46,435 bases of DNA from Gemmatimonadota bacterium (GTDB taxonomy: Bacteria; Gemmatimonadota; Gemmatimonadetes; Longimicrobiales; Gaopeijiaceae): the NCBI GenBank assembly GCA_022823225.1, contig JAJDXM010000004.1, positions 1 through 46,435 on the forward strand. Direction: 5' to 3'. Of the stretch, positions 23,224 through 31,057 are shown piece after piece (positions within the stretch are counted from its first letter, which is position 1; each line of letters opens with the position of its first letter). Both the position numbers and the translations under genes were made by a program. The notes under the pieces were generated by a model, which did not search any database, was not told the origin of the DNA, and saw nothing but the letters and a program-made list of their open reading frames with translations.

Positions 23224-23812
23224 ACCCGTAGGCCGCGCAATTCTTCGTTTCAAAGGGGCCGTGACCAGCCATGGTGTGCATCATTCCGCTGCGGGACATG
23301 CCGCGGGTGACGATCGGGCCGGTCCACGTGGTCGCGTCGGGGTCGAATGCGCTTTCCAGGGTGACGACCACGAGGAACTTGTTCCAGGCGACCTTGCCGG
23401 AGAACGCTGCCGGGTCGGCCAGCTCGCCGGCGAGCACGACCCGGTCCAGTTCGGGCGTGGTGGTCCACACCACGTAGGTGCCGGCGCGCGCGGGCTTGAG
23501 CCGCTCGAAGCGCAACGTGAAGTCGTACTGGTAGCTGCCGTCTTCGGTGAGGGAGATGCCGAAGGGCGACTGCGTGAAGACGATCTCGCCGAACCCGGTC
23601 GCGTTGCCGGTGCCGGGGACGCGCCGCGTGGAGACCATGGGGAAGTGGTAGTAGTCGGGGCCGGTGGCGCGGGCCGCCGCGCCGGGGCCGGGCCCGCAGC
23701 CGGGCGAGCCGGCCACCCGCCCGGCGTTCTCGGGGTCTGGAGCCGCGGCCGCCAGCACCAGCGCCGCCGCCAGCGCAACCCAGCCTCCCGGTCGCCGGGA
23801 TCCGGTCCCCAT
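23216..23812 (-). CDS. Small exported protein next to a multicopper oxidase
   Basis: A 198-aa protein with a hydrophobic N-terminus (WVALAAALVLAAAAPDP), so exported; there is no clear lipobox. The mature part has DYYHFPMVSTRRVPGTGNATG, YDFTLRFERLKPARAGTYVVW and GPIVTRGMSRSGMMHTMAGHGPF; it looks beta-rich and its Met/His-rich end may bind copper. Its ATG overlaps the stop of the upstream gene (TGATG) and its stop overlaps the oxidase start, so they form one operon. I recognise no named family. Confidence 0.65.
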   Translation of the reverse strand: MGTGSRRPGGWVALAAALVLAAAAPDPENAGRVAGSPGCGPGPGAAARATGPDYYHFPMVSTRRVPGTGNATGFGEIVFTQSPFGISLTEDGSYQYDFTLRFERLKPARAGTYVVWTTTPELDRVVLAGELADPAAFSGKVAWNKFLVVVTLESAFDPDATTWTGPIVTRGMSRSGMMHTMAGHGPFETKNCAAYGYE

Positions 23813-25152
23813 CAGCTGATCGGCCGCTTGACCGGCCCGTTGTCCCAGTCCTGGGCCGACGAGATGTTCGGCACGCCCCACTTCTCGCCGTTCCAGCCGC
23901 TGAATCCGTCCATGCGGAAGGTCCAGAAGCCGGTGGTCATGTCGCTGACGACGATGAGGCCGTCGGCGTTGCGGATGTCGACGCCGAAGGCGCCGTTGAA
24001 GACGGGGGTGCGGTCGCGGTTCGGGGGGCCGGCGTAGGTGTCGTAGTAGCCGACGGTGACGGGGTTCTCGGGGTCCATCAGCGAGAAGATCTGCAGGCCG
24101 TCGAGGTAGCCTGAGGCGAAGACGTAGGGCCAGCGCACCTCGTGGTTGTGCACGAGATTCTCCCAGTCGGCGGTCCAGGCCGAGATGGGGCGGCTGATGT
24201 TGGTGACCTCGCCGTCGAGTGCGGGCTGCAGGTCGAAGATGCGGATCGGGGCGTACTGGTACTCGGTCTCGGCGACGACGTAGCGGCCGTCGGGACTCGG
24301 GGTGAAGGTGTGGCCGCCGCGGACGCCGCTGACGCCCACGAGGGTGACCCGCAGCTCGGGGTTTTCGATGTCGCTGACGTCGTAGATGTAGTAGCCGCCG
24401 GTGCCGCCGCCGTAGAAGCGGTCTTCGCCGGTGTCGGGGTGGTAGCCGACGTAGAAGTCGTGGTAGCCGCGGCCGGCCCGGGTCAGCTCGTTCTCGGGGA
24501 CGGGGACCCGGCCGACGAGCGCATTCTCCAAGTCGCCGGAGACGACGCGCGCCATGTCGTAGACGTGGGCGAAGGGGCCGCGCACGGTGCTGAAGAGGAG
24601 GACCCGCCCGTCGGAGTGCTTGTAGACGAAGATGTTGTGGAAGCCGCCGGGGAGATCGGGCTCCCGGATACGGGCGACCTCGCGGACGGTGGAGGCGTCG
24701 GGGAGTCCGGTCACGTCGAGCACCACCGCGCCCAGGTCGGGGTTCGGCCCGCCCTGCCCGAACTGCAGCGACTGCACGACGTAGTAGCGGTCGCCCAGCT
24801 TGAAGTGCTTGACGTCCATGCCGCCGGTGCGCATGTGCAGGTCCTGGTTCTCGATCCGCCACTCGTAGAGGACCTCGGGGTGCTCCGGATCGGCGATCGA
24901 GACGATGTCGAGGCCCTTTGGCCCGATGTCCCCGTAGACCATGCGCGCGACGTAGGCGTAGGGGCGGTCCATCTCCTGCTCCATGTCGATGTCGGCGACG
25001 GAAAGGCGCGGACCCAGGGGGATGTGGCCCAGGATGTCGATGTTGTCGCTGCCAGGCTTGAGCGGCGTCCACTGGGCCTGGACGGCGGGGGCCGCCAGAA
25101 GCAGCGTGGCGGCGGCAGCGAAGAGGGATCTCGTGCTCGGTCGAAGAGGCAT
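23812..25152 (-). CDS. LVIVD-repeat / choice-of-anchor-B family exported protein
   Basis: A 446-aa protein with a signal peptide ending AVQAQ (residues ~1-26). The body is a beta-propeller-type repeat: LDIVSIADPEHPEVLYEWRI (~80-99), YYIYDVSDIENPEL (~260-273), LQIFSLMDPENPVTVGYYDT (~355-374), as in LVIVD-repeat proteins. Likely periplasmic or surface-exposed; the biochemical role is unknown. Its stop overlaps the next start in the operon. A 75-bp gap separates it from the HupE-like gene, so a promoter could be there. Confidence 0.8.
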   Translation of the reverse strand: MPLRPSTRSLFAAAATLLLAAPAVQAQWTPLKPGSDNIDILGHIPLGPRLSVADIDMEQEMDRPYAYVARMVYGDIGPKGLDIVSIADPEHPEVLYEWRIENQDLHMRTGGMDVKHFKLGDRYYVVQSLQFGQGGPNPDLGAVVLDVTGLPDASTVREVARIREPDLPGGFHNIFVYKHSDGRVLLFSTVRGPFAHVYDMARVVSGDLENALVGRVPVPENELTRAGRGYHDFYVGYHPDTGEDRFYGGGTGGYYIYDVSDIENPELRVTLVGVSGVRGGHTFTPSPDGRYVVAETEYQYAPIRIFDLQPALDGEVTNISRPISAWTADWENLVHNHEVRWPYVFASGYLDGLQIFSLMDPENPVTVGYYDTYAGPPNRDRTPVFNGAFGVDIRNADGLIVVSDMTTGFWTFRMDGFSGWNGEKWGVPNISSAQDWDNGPVKRPIS

Positions 25153-25227
25153 TGCCGACTCCGTTGGTTGCTTGACGTGCCCGATGATTGCGGGCGGGCG
25201 GCTCGGCGGGCCGTCCCGCTCTTGAAC

Positions 25228-25857
25228 CTACAGCGGCCAGCGCTGGGCGGCCATCCACGCCGCCACCGCCCCGGTCGCCACCGACAGGACGACGGTCCAC
25301 GCCCTTTGGGAGACCGGAAGGAAGCGCGTGACCAGCAACGCCAGGAGGGTCATCGCGCCGGCAACGAGGATCTGGGCAAGTTCGAGCCCGATGTTGAAGG
25401 ACAGCAGGGGGACGAGGATGTTGCGCTCGTCGCCGAGCGCGAGGCGCAGGAAGTTGGAGAACCCCAGGCCGTGGACGAGCCCGAAGACGAGGGCGGCAGC
25501 GTAGCGCGCGTGGCGGGCGCGGGCGCCGGCATGCTCCGCTGGGCCGGTTGCGCGGGCGCCGGCATGCTCCGCTGGGACTCCGCCCGCCCGCACGTTCACC
25601 AGATTGATCACCGCTGTGGCCACGATCGTGACCGGTATCAGGAACTCCACCAGCGACGTATTCACCGCGACGAGCCGCAGGGTCGCCAGCGCCAGCGACA
25701 CGGAGTGGCCGATTGTGAACGCAGTCACAAGCACGAGCAGCTCGCGCCACCGCCGCAACGAGTACGCCGCGCAGAGTCCCGCCAGGAAGAGGATGTGGTC
25801 ATAGCCCTGCAGGTCGAGCAGGTGCTCGAAGCCGAGGCCGAGGTAAACGGTGAACAC
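25228..25857 (-). CDS. HupE/UreJ-like membrane protein
   Basis: A 209-aa integral membrane protein. GYDHILFLAGL, FTIGHSVSLAL and FGLVHGLGFSN are the His-containing motifs of the HupE/UreJ_2 family, thought to transport nickel or other metals. GTG 25857 is three bases after the preceding stop. Between the motifs there is a duplicated segment of 11 residues (PAEHAGARATG, then PAEHAGARARH), from a 33-bp tandem duplication; it lies in a loop that is normally short. It follows the PHP protein gene and precedes the copper-oxidase genes; a metal-related role is likely. Confidence 0.8.
   Translation of the reverse strand: MFTVYLGLGFEHLLDLQGYDHILFLAGLCAAYSLRRWRELLVLVTAFTIGHSVSLALATLRLVAVNTSLVEFLIPVTIVATAVINLVNVRAGGVPAEHAGARATGPAEHAGARARHARYAAALVFGLVHGLGFSNFLRLALGDERNILVPLLSFNIGLELAQILVAGAMTLLALLVTRFLPVSQRAWTVVLSVATGAVAAWMAAQRWPL
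25518..25576. repeat. Two direct copies of a 26-bp repeat inside the HupE-like gene
   Basis: Copies at 25518-25543 and 25551-25576 are identical and 33 bp apart, so the frame is kept. They share the CATGCTCCG[C/G]TGGG core with repeats at 28560-28607 near hipB. Confidence 0.8.
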
Positions 25858-25859
25858 GC

Positions 25860-27101
25860 TTACGCTCCTTCGTCCGACGGCTTTCTGAACCTTGCGCCGA
25901 TTACCGCACAGAATCCCGCCCACAGGAGCCACGACACCCGCTCGGCAACCGTCAGCGTGCGAAAGTGCTCCCACGCCACCACGGGCGCCGTCGCGGCGAC
26001 CATCACCGCACTGCCGTCGTGGTATGGCATGCGGCGTTCTACCACCGTGACCGCACGGCGGCGCTCCCGGTGCAGCTCCGCCTCGATCGCGCGGCCGAGG
26101 TCTTCCGGCGACATCTCGCGCCACCCCGGGATGCGCATCACGCTCCACGCCGGGACGGTGCGCCCCCATCCGTGGTGGTTGGTGCCCGACACCAGCGCCA
26201 GGTCCATGGAGTCCGCGAGCGCCAGGATCTCCTCACGCTGCGACCACGCCTGCTCCAGCCCGCGCGGCGCCCCGTCGCTCAGCTCCACACCCACCACGCC
26301 GGCCGGCGAGCCCGGCGCGAGCGGCACAATCTGGTCGAGCGGGCCGGGTATGGTGTAGAGCATCGTCGCGGGCGACCCGCCCCGGCCGGCCGCGGCGGCG
26401 ATCGAGTCCGGGTCGAGGTGGTGCCAGGTGCTGTCGAGCGCGAAGGCATAGCGGGACATGCCGCCGAGCAGGTTGGTGTGACGGTTGCGCAGCCGCACCT
26501 CCATGCCGCTCAGCAGCACGGTGCGGTCCCCGGCACGCACCGGGTTGGCCGGCAGAGCCTCCGCCACGCCTTCCCAGGTGTAGTGATCGGTGATGTAGGC
26601 CGCGTCGAAGCCGCCGGCTTCGTGCCAGGCGCGGTTCCGGGCCGCTGTGAAGAGGGACCAGCCGTCGTGGGAGCGGTTGGTGTGCGAGTGGAAGTCCACC
26701 GCGAGGTCGTCCGGCGAGGCGAGCCGGATCCCGGTCATGGGGCGCGGGATCAGGGCGGCCGCCGCGTAGAAGGCGAGCAGCGCGGCCAGCGCGACGAATG
26801 CGCGGAGGAGTTCCCGGACGGCCCACGAGACCTTCCCGATCGCGCGCCGGCGACGCGCCGCGAAGAGGCGGCGAACAATGTACAGCAGAATGAGGGTCCC
26901 GAGCACCGCGTAGTGCTGGCTGCCCGTCAGCAGGGTCAGCGTGTCCCAGATGCCGAACAGGGGCGCGCCGAGGAGGTAGGCGAACGGCTGGTGGGGGGCG
27001 GCGCCGGCCACGGGGAGATGCGTGGCTGCGTCCCGAAGGGGGCCAACCGCGGCCAGCGCCGATCCAGCCACGAGGACGCCCACAATCGCGGCGGTTCTCA
27101 T
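25860..27101 (-). CDS. Membrane-anchored PHP-domain protein
   Basis: A 413-aa protein. N-terminal membrane segments at ~1-20, ~60-77 and ~95-117, then a PHP metal-dependent hydrolase domain: VDFHSHTNRSHDG (~138-150), YITDHYTWEG (~169-178), SGMEVRL (~197), GTNHHGWG (~305-312). A last membrane segment lies at ~390-405. PHP domains cleave phosphoesters with bound metals; the substrate here is unknown. Its start overlaps the HipA stop as ATGA, and the HupE-like gene begins 3 nt after its stop, so it belongs to the hipBA transcript. Confidence 0.8.
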   Translation of the reverse strand: MRTAAIVGVLVAGSALAAVGPLRDAATHLPVAGAAPHQPFAYLLGAPLFGIWDTLTLLTGSQHYAVLGTLILLYIVRRLFAARRRRAIGKVSWAVRELLRAFVALAALLAFYAAAALIPRPMTGIRLASPDDLAVDFHSHTNRSHDGWSLFTAARNRAWHEAGGFDAAYITDHYTWEGVAEALPANPVRAGDRTVLLSGMEVRLRNRHTNLLGGMSRYAFALDSTWHHLDPDSIAAAAGRGGSPATMLYTIPGPLDQIVPLAPGSPAGVVGVELSDGAPRGLEQAWSQREEILALADSMDLALVSGTNHHGWGRTVPAWSVMRIPGWREMSPEDLGRAIEAELHRERRRAVTVVERRMPYHDGSAVMVAATAPVVAWEHFRTLTVAERVSWLLWAGFCAVIGARFRKPSDEGA

Positions 27102-28363
27102 GTCGGCACTTCCGCCTTCAACCGTTGTGCACGACCCTTCACCAACCCGGCAAGTCGCGCCAGCGCCTCTTCGTTGAGGCCTGGAGACGCCAGTTCGGCC
27201 GCGACCGAGTCACTCATCCGAATCGCCCGGTCGCACAGCTCACCCACGCGTCGCCGAACAAAGGGCGCACCGAGTCCGCTCCGCTTCGCGAAACGCCCCC
27301 AGTCGCCTGCCCGCATTTCCTCCAGGGTTCCCCGCCCGGCGATCTCCATCGCGAACCTTCCCCGGAGTTCGGGATACAGGACGGTGCACATCAGATCGCG
27401 CAGCGGCGCGAGCGCGACCTCGCCGGATTGCCGCCAGAGCAGGCTGTAGCTTCCGGCATGCGCGTCCGCATTCCCGATGATGACCTGGAAGATCGCAGCG
27501 TCGAGAAGTTTGAGCGCTCCGATCGCGGGAAAGGTGCAGGTCTCGCGAATGAGATCAAAACATCTTGCGAAGCCCGGTCCTCCATCCGAAGCATACTTGA
27601 GCTCCGGCAGAACTCCCAGTGCTTGACAGAAATCCTCCTGATGAAGGCGTCTCACCGATCCGTCGTGCTCTTCTTCGCGATCGTAGCGTTCAATGATCAG
27701 GTATTTTCTGCCATCCACCACGCCGCTCCGGATCGGGGCCACCTCAAGACCCACACGTACCGCCAGGCGCATCGAATACGCCTCATTCTCCGTTGTCCAT
27801 TCCAGATCCGGGATCGCGGGCTTGAGCACGTGTGTCGTCACCTGTCCATCCGCAGGCAGGGCCGGACGTCCGTCCACAAGTACAACCGGCAGCTTCGACC
27901 GGGTGCCAGCCAGCGAGAGGCGAAGCCGGTCTTCCCCGACCTCCAGGAAGGAGCGTTCCTGAATCGCGTCGAGGATACGGACCAGCTCATCCTTCGAAAG
28001 GGGCAGGACCGCGCGGCCGGGGCGGCCGGTGACGGGGCCTTCCCTCGCCGGGAGCAGAGTCAGCGCCCCGGCAACCTCGGCGCCGAGCGCGGCGAGCAGC
28101 CGGATGGTGTCGTCCGGCGAAGCCCCCAAGGCCGCCGCTGCTCTTGAGCGCCGCGCACCGTCGGGCAACAGTCCTTCGAAATAGGGAAGGCATCGGTCGG
28201 TGGGCGAATACCGGTGCCCTGCCGGGAAGGAGTGGGAGATCGGCCGCGGAGGCGGATCGGTGCGCCGGCCCCGATCGTAGGAGAATTGCAGCGTGCTATG
28301 CCGGTCATACCGGAGAAACCCGATCAGGTCGCCGTCGTACCAGACGTTCAACAGCAGGGTCAT
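27098..28363 (-). CDS. hipA: HipA-family serine/threonine kinase toxin
   Basis: A 421-aa HipA-like kinase. Features: HipA N-terminal region (VWYDGDLIGFLRYDRHSTLQFSYD), SLAGTRSKLPVV, LKP (ATP-binding), ENEAYSMRLA, LIIERYDR, HQEDFCQALG, the catalytic loop FQVIIGNADAHAGSYSLL (~302-319) and the metal-binding LAPLRDLMCT. E. coli HipA phosphorylates GltX and causes dormancy; the target here is unknown. ATG 28363 overlaps the HipB stop (ATGA). The kinase motifs are intact, so an active toxin is likely. Its stop overlaps the PHP gene start. Confidence 0.9.
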   Translation of the reverse strand: MTLLLNVWYDGDLIGFLRYDRHSTLQFSYDRGRRTDPPPRPISHSFPAGHRYSPTDRCLPYFEGLLPDGARRSRAAAALGASPDDTIRLLAALGAEVAGALTLLPAREGPVTGRPGRAVLPLSKDELVRILDAIQERSFLEVGEDRLRLSLAGTRSKLPVVLVDGRPALPADGQVTTHVLKPAIPDLEWTTENEAYSMRLAVRVGLEVAPIRSGVVDGRKYLIIERYDREEEHDGSVRRLHQEDFCQALGVLPELKYASDGGPGFARCFDLIRETCTFPAIGALKLLDAAIFQVIIGNADAHAGSYSLLWRQSGEVALAPLRDLMCTVLYPELRGRFAMEIAGRGTLEEMRAGDWGRFAKRSGLGAPFVRRRVGELCDRAIRMSDSVAAELASPGLNEEALARLAGLVKGRAQRLKAEVPT

Positions 28364-28566
28364 CTGCCGGGCGGCACGATCCGTACCGAGCATCCCAACG
28401 TCCGCAGGACGTGCAGCGCCTTCCCGAGCTGCACGGTAGTCTTGCCACTCTCCAGCTCCGACAGAAACCGGACCCCCACCCCGGCTGCGCCGGCAAGCTG
28501 GTCCTGGCGGAGCCCCTGGGATTTGCGGGCGGCACGGACGATCCGGCCGATGTGGGCGGGCGTCAT
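28360..28566 (-). CDS. hipB: HipB-like XRE antitoxin/repressor
   Basis: A 68-aa protein with an XRE helix-turn-helix: AARKSQGLRQDQLAGAAGVGVRFLSELESGKTTVQLGKALHVLRTLG. It should neutralise HipA and repress the operon by binding the two palindromes at 28675 and 28710. The start codon at 28566 lies inside one copy of a 22-bp repeat; the other copy gives an upstream 9-codon leader with the stop overlapping this ATG (ATGA), so translation may be coupled. GGAG precedes the ATG. Confidence 0.88.
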   Translation of the reverse strand: MTPAHIGRIVRAARKSQGLRQDQLAGAAGVGVRFLSELESGKTTVQLGKALHVLRTLGCSVRIVPPGR

Positions 28567-28607
28567 GCCATGCTCCGGTGGGCAGGCGTCATGCCATGCT
28601 CCGGTGG
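28560..28607. repeat. Two direct repeats around the hipB start
   Basis: A 22-bp unit (28560-28581 and 28586-28607, period 26) containing CATGCCATGCTCCGGTGG. Each copy holds, on the minus strand, a GGAG ribosome-binding site and an ATGGCATGACGC start segment. The duplication makes a decoy start. Its core resembles the repeat in the HupE-like gene (25518-25576). Confidence 0.8.
28563..28592 (-). CDS. Putative 9-aa leader peptide of hipB
   Basis: A short frame MTPAHRSMA* begins with its own GGAG site at the upstream copy of the duplicated segment. Its TGA overlaps the hipB ATG in an ATGA. It begins with the same residues (MTPAH) as HipB. It may couple translation to hipB or lower it by competing. 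It might also be only an accidental result of a recent duplication. Confidence 0.35.
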   Translation of the reverse strand: MTPAHRSMA

Positions 28608-28674
28608 CGGGCGTCCCGCGAATGTCGGGGGGCCGGGCACCATGTTGTGCCCCCCGCAGGTGTCACGTAGAATT

Positions 28675-28688
28675 TTCCCGATCGGGAA
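28675..28688. promoter_or_regulatory. Palindromic operator, hipB-proximal
   Basis: TTCCCGATCGGGAA is a perfect 14-bp palindrome about 110 bp upstream of hipB. Together with the second site it probably binds HipB dimers and gives autoregulation. The two centres are 41 bp apart, about four helical turns. Confidence 0.7.
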
Positions 28689-28709
28689 GAAAAATGGGCT
28701 TGAGTGCGC

Positions 28710-28735
28710 AAAATCTTCCCGATCGGGAAGATTTT
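28710..28735. promoter_or_regulatory. Palindromic operator, hipB-distal (26 bp)
   Basis: The core CTTCCCGATCGGGAAG is extended by AAAAT and ATTTT arms to a perfect 26-bp palindrome. It shares TTCCCGATCGGGAA with the site at 28675. It could also form a stem with a T tract on the plus strand, but its pairing with an identical core upstream of an XRE gene argues for an operator. Confidence 0.7.
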
Positions 28736-28804
28736 TTCGGACGGCCGACTCACACCCCCTCCCAGAGGGCGAGGCCCGCAGTCCTGCCTTCCGCCGCTGC
28801 ATCC

Positions 28805-31042
28805 TCATCCCACGAACGTATGCGTGTATTTCACCATCACCGCCCGGCCCGATGAGAGCGGCCGCCTGGGTCCGAGTCCGTTGTCCCGCTCATTGTAGAG
28901 TCCCTCGTTGTACACGATCCAGAGGTCGGTGCCCTCGCGGACGTGGTAGCGGAAGCGCACGTTGAAGGTGGTCTGGTCGGTCGCGCTGCTGTATTGCCCG
29001 AAGGTGCTCAGCGATACCCGCGGATTGAGCGCGGTGTTCACCCGCAGGCGGGCGAGCCGCGTCGTGGTTCCGGCGTCGCGGTCGCCGAAATCGAGCCGGT
29101 TGACCTCAACGCCGCCCTCCAGCTCCACGAACTTCGACAGCACCCACGCCGGATTGACCGCGAGGCTGAGACGGGTGCCGTCGTAGAAACTGCCCGCGGA
29201 ACCGTCGAACTCGCCGCGGAAGAGGCCGCTCCTGGGCAGCCGAAGCATGAAGACGGCTTCATGGAACCAGTATTCGCCTGCCGGGACCACCACGTCCGAG
29301 ATGCGGAACGCCTCCCGCACGCTCTCGAAGCTGGACAGCGTGCCCACCGTGAGGTTGGATCCCTGCCTGAATTCGATCTCGACTTCCGGCCTGAGTTCGC
29401 GCGACTCGGCGGTCCCGTCCGCGTTGCGGAAGTACTGCGCGGTGCCAAGGGTCAGCGCCCTTGACAGGAGCGCCGAGTCGGGCGCTCTGAGTTGGCGGTA
29501 GCGGAGCTGTCCACCCCAGTAGCTGAAGTCCCTGCGCGACTGGAACCCAAGTCCCGGAAGATAGTCGGCCCCCACTCGAATCCCTTCCGCCACGTACGAG
29601 AAGCCGCTGTCCCGCCGGCGTTCCAGCCGAGCCCTGGCGAGCCCCGACTCCAGCCCGGCTTCCTGCTCGGCCGCCTCGTCGAAGGTATGCGCCCACTGCA
29701 CGATGACGTATTCGTCTCCCAGCCACCGCACGACCGCGTCCACGCCGTAGGCCGTGTTGTCCCGGCCGCCACCGCCCAGTCGAGTCGTCAGCATTCCTCC
29801 CACCGTCGAATACGGGTTGAAGACCTGCTGCCGCAACCGCACCACCCCCACGTTTTCGGTGGAAAGGTCGCCGTGCGGCGCGGTCTGCATGCTGAGGAAC
29901 CCGAAATCGGTCCCGGCAAGTCTCCCCACCGCCCGCGCGCCCCCGTAGATCCGCACGATCTCCCCCCGGTCCAGGCCGATCCGGCGGGAGTGGAAGAGGC
30001 GGTTGAACATTCCACCGGTGTTGAAGTCGAAGGTCGAGGCGCGTTCCTGGAAGAACTGCCGCTTCTCCGGGAAGAACAGGGCGAAGCGAGTGAGGTTGAT
30101 CTGCTGGTCGTCCGCCTCGACCTGGGCGAAGTCGGTGTTGACCGTCAGATCGAGCGCGAGATTCGGTGTCGGTGAGTAGCGGAGGTCCAGCCCGGCCTCG
30201 GTCGTCGGATCGCGCTCGGTCTGCCAGCCGGCCTGCGGCACCTCGGGGGGACCGGCGAGCACGGGGGTCTGCTTGATGCCCGCGAGGGCGTAGGGCGTGA
30301 CGTAGACCGGGGTGGACTGGCGCACGTCGCGCAGGACGACGCGCTGCGCCTGCGACGGCTTGGCAAAGCCGAGGCGGCCCCACATGGGGTCGATCGCCGG
30401 GAATGTCTGGCGCTCGTTCTTGCGCGGGACCATCCGGTAGACGATCAGCCCCATGGTCACCTCGCCGCCGGCGACCTGGAAGCCCAGGGTGGAAAACGGG
30501 ATCCGGAACTCGGCGAACCATCCTTCGGCATTGCGCGTGGTGACGACGTCCCAGTAGGAGTTCCAGTCGTCGTTCATCGGCATGCCGTTGGTGAACTGGG
30601 CGTCGTTCGACACGGTGCGGTCCTGCCGGACCCCCACCGGGTTCGTGACGAACCACACCGCGGTCTCGTGGTCGTTGTAGCTGTCGATCACGACCGCCAG
30701 GATGTCGTCCCCGCTGTACCGGTCGCGGTAGAAGGTGCCCACCCGAATCTGCTCAGGGTCCGAGTCGTACATGCGCCCCGAGACGTACAGGTAGCGGTCG
30801 TCGTGCGCGATGCGGACCTCCGTCTCCTCGGTGAGGGCGCCCCCGAAGTTGGGCGAGTACATGGTCATGGCGACGGGGGCGACCGCCTCCCACGCGGCTT
30901 CGTCGACCACGCCGTCCAGCACGATCGCGCCGGTGAGGCGGGGAATGGTGATGGGCGGCGGCTGGGCGGTGAGGGGTGCCGGCGCCGCGACAGCCAACGC
31001 GAAAACGGCGCAACCCCGCAGGAAGCGATGACAACGGGACAT
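28805..31042 (-). CDS. DUF5916 outer-membrane protein with CBM9-like N-terminal domain
   Basis: A 745-aa protein: signal peptide (about 1-26, AVFALAVAAPAPLTAQ), a CBM9-like beta-sandwich (~30-240: LDGVVDEAAWEAV, EVRIAHDDRYLYVSGRMYD, WFAEFRIPFSTLGF) and a DUF5916 membrane barrel (~265-745; LALDLTVNTDFAQVEADDQQINLTRFALFFPEKRQFF is the family core). Common in Gemmatimonadota and Bacteroidota; the substrate is not known. ATG 31042 is 15 bp from the divergent hydrolase start, so both promoters must overlap coding sequence. Likely single-gene unit. Confidence 0.85.
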   Translation of the reverse strand: MSRCHRFLRGCAVFALAVAAPAPLTAQPPPITIPRLTGAIVLDGVVDEAAWEAVAPVAMTMYSPNFGGALTEETEVRIAHDDRYLYVSGRMYDSDPEQIRVGTFYRDRYSGDDILAVVIDSYNDHETAVWFVTNPVGVRQDRTVSNDAQFTNGMPMNDDWNSYWDVVTTRNAEGWFAEFRIPFSTLGFQVAGGEVTMGLIVYRMVPRKNERQTFPAIDPMWGRLGFAKPSQAQRVVLRDVRQSTPVYVTPYALAGIKQTPVLAGPPEVPQAGWQTERDPTTEAGLDLRYSPTPNLALDLTVNTDFAQVEADDQQINLTRFALFFPEKRQFFQERASTFDFNTGGMFNRLFHSRRIGLDRGEIVRIYGGARAVGRLAGTDFGFLSMQTAPHGDLSTENVGVVRLRQQVFNPYSTVGGMLTTRLGGGGRDNTAYGVDAVVRWLGDEYVIVQWAHTFDEAAEQEAGLESGLARARLERRRDSGFSYVAEGIRVGADYLPGLGFQSRRDFSYWGGQLRYRQLRAPDSALLSRALTLGTAQYFRNADGTAESRELRPEVEIEFRQGSNLTVGTLSSFESVREAFRISDVVVPAGEYWFHEAVFMLRLPRSGLFRGEFDGSAGSFYDGTRLSLAVNPAWVLSKFVELEGGVEVNRLDFGDRDAGTTTRLARLRVNTALNPRVSLSTFGQYSSATDQTTFNVRFRYHVREGTDLWIVYNEGLYNERDNGLGPRRPLSSGRAVMVKYTHTFVG

Positions 31043-31057
31043 TCGGTAAGATACTTC

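Noticed and set aside
23216-25750. Long open frame (844 aa) on the minus strand spanning the oxidase partner and LVIVD genes
   Set aside because: Only its 3' end (from 23812) is a real gene; the rest is Arg/Pro/His-rich and overlaps a better-supported gene in another frame.
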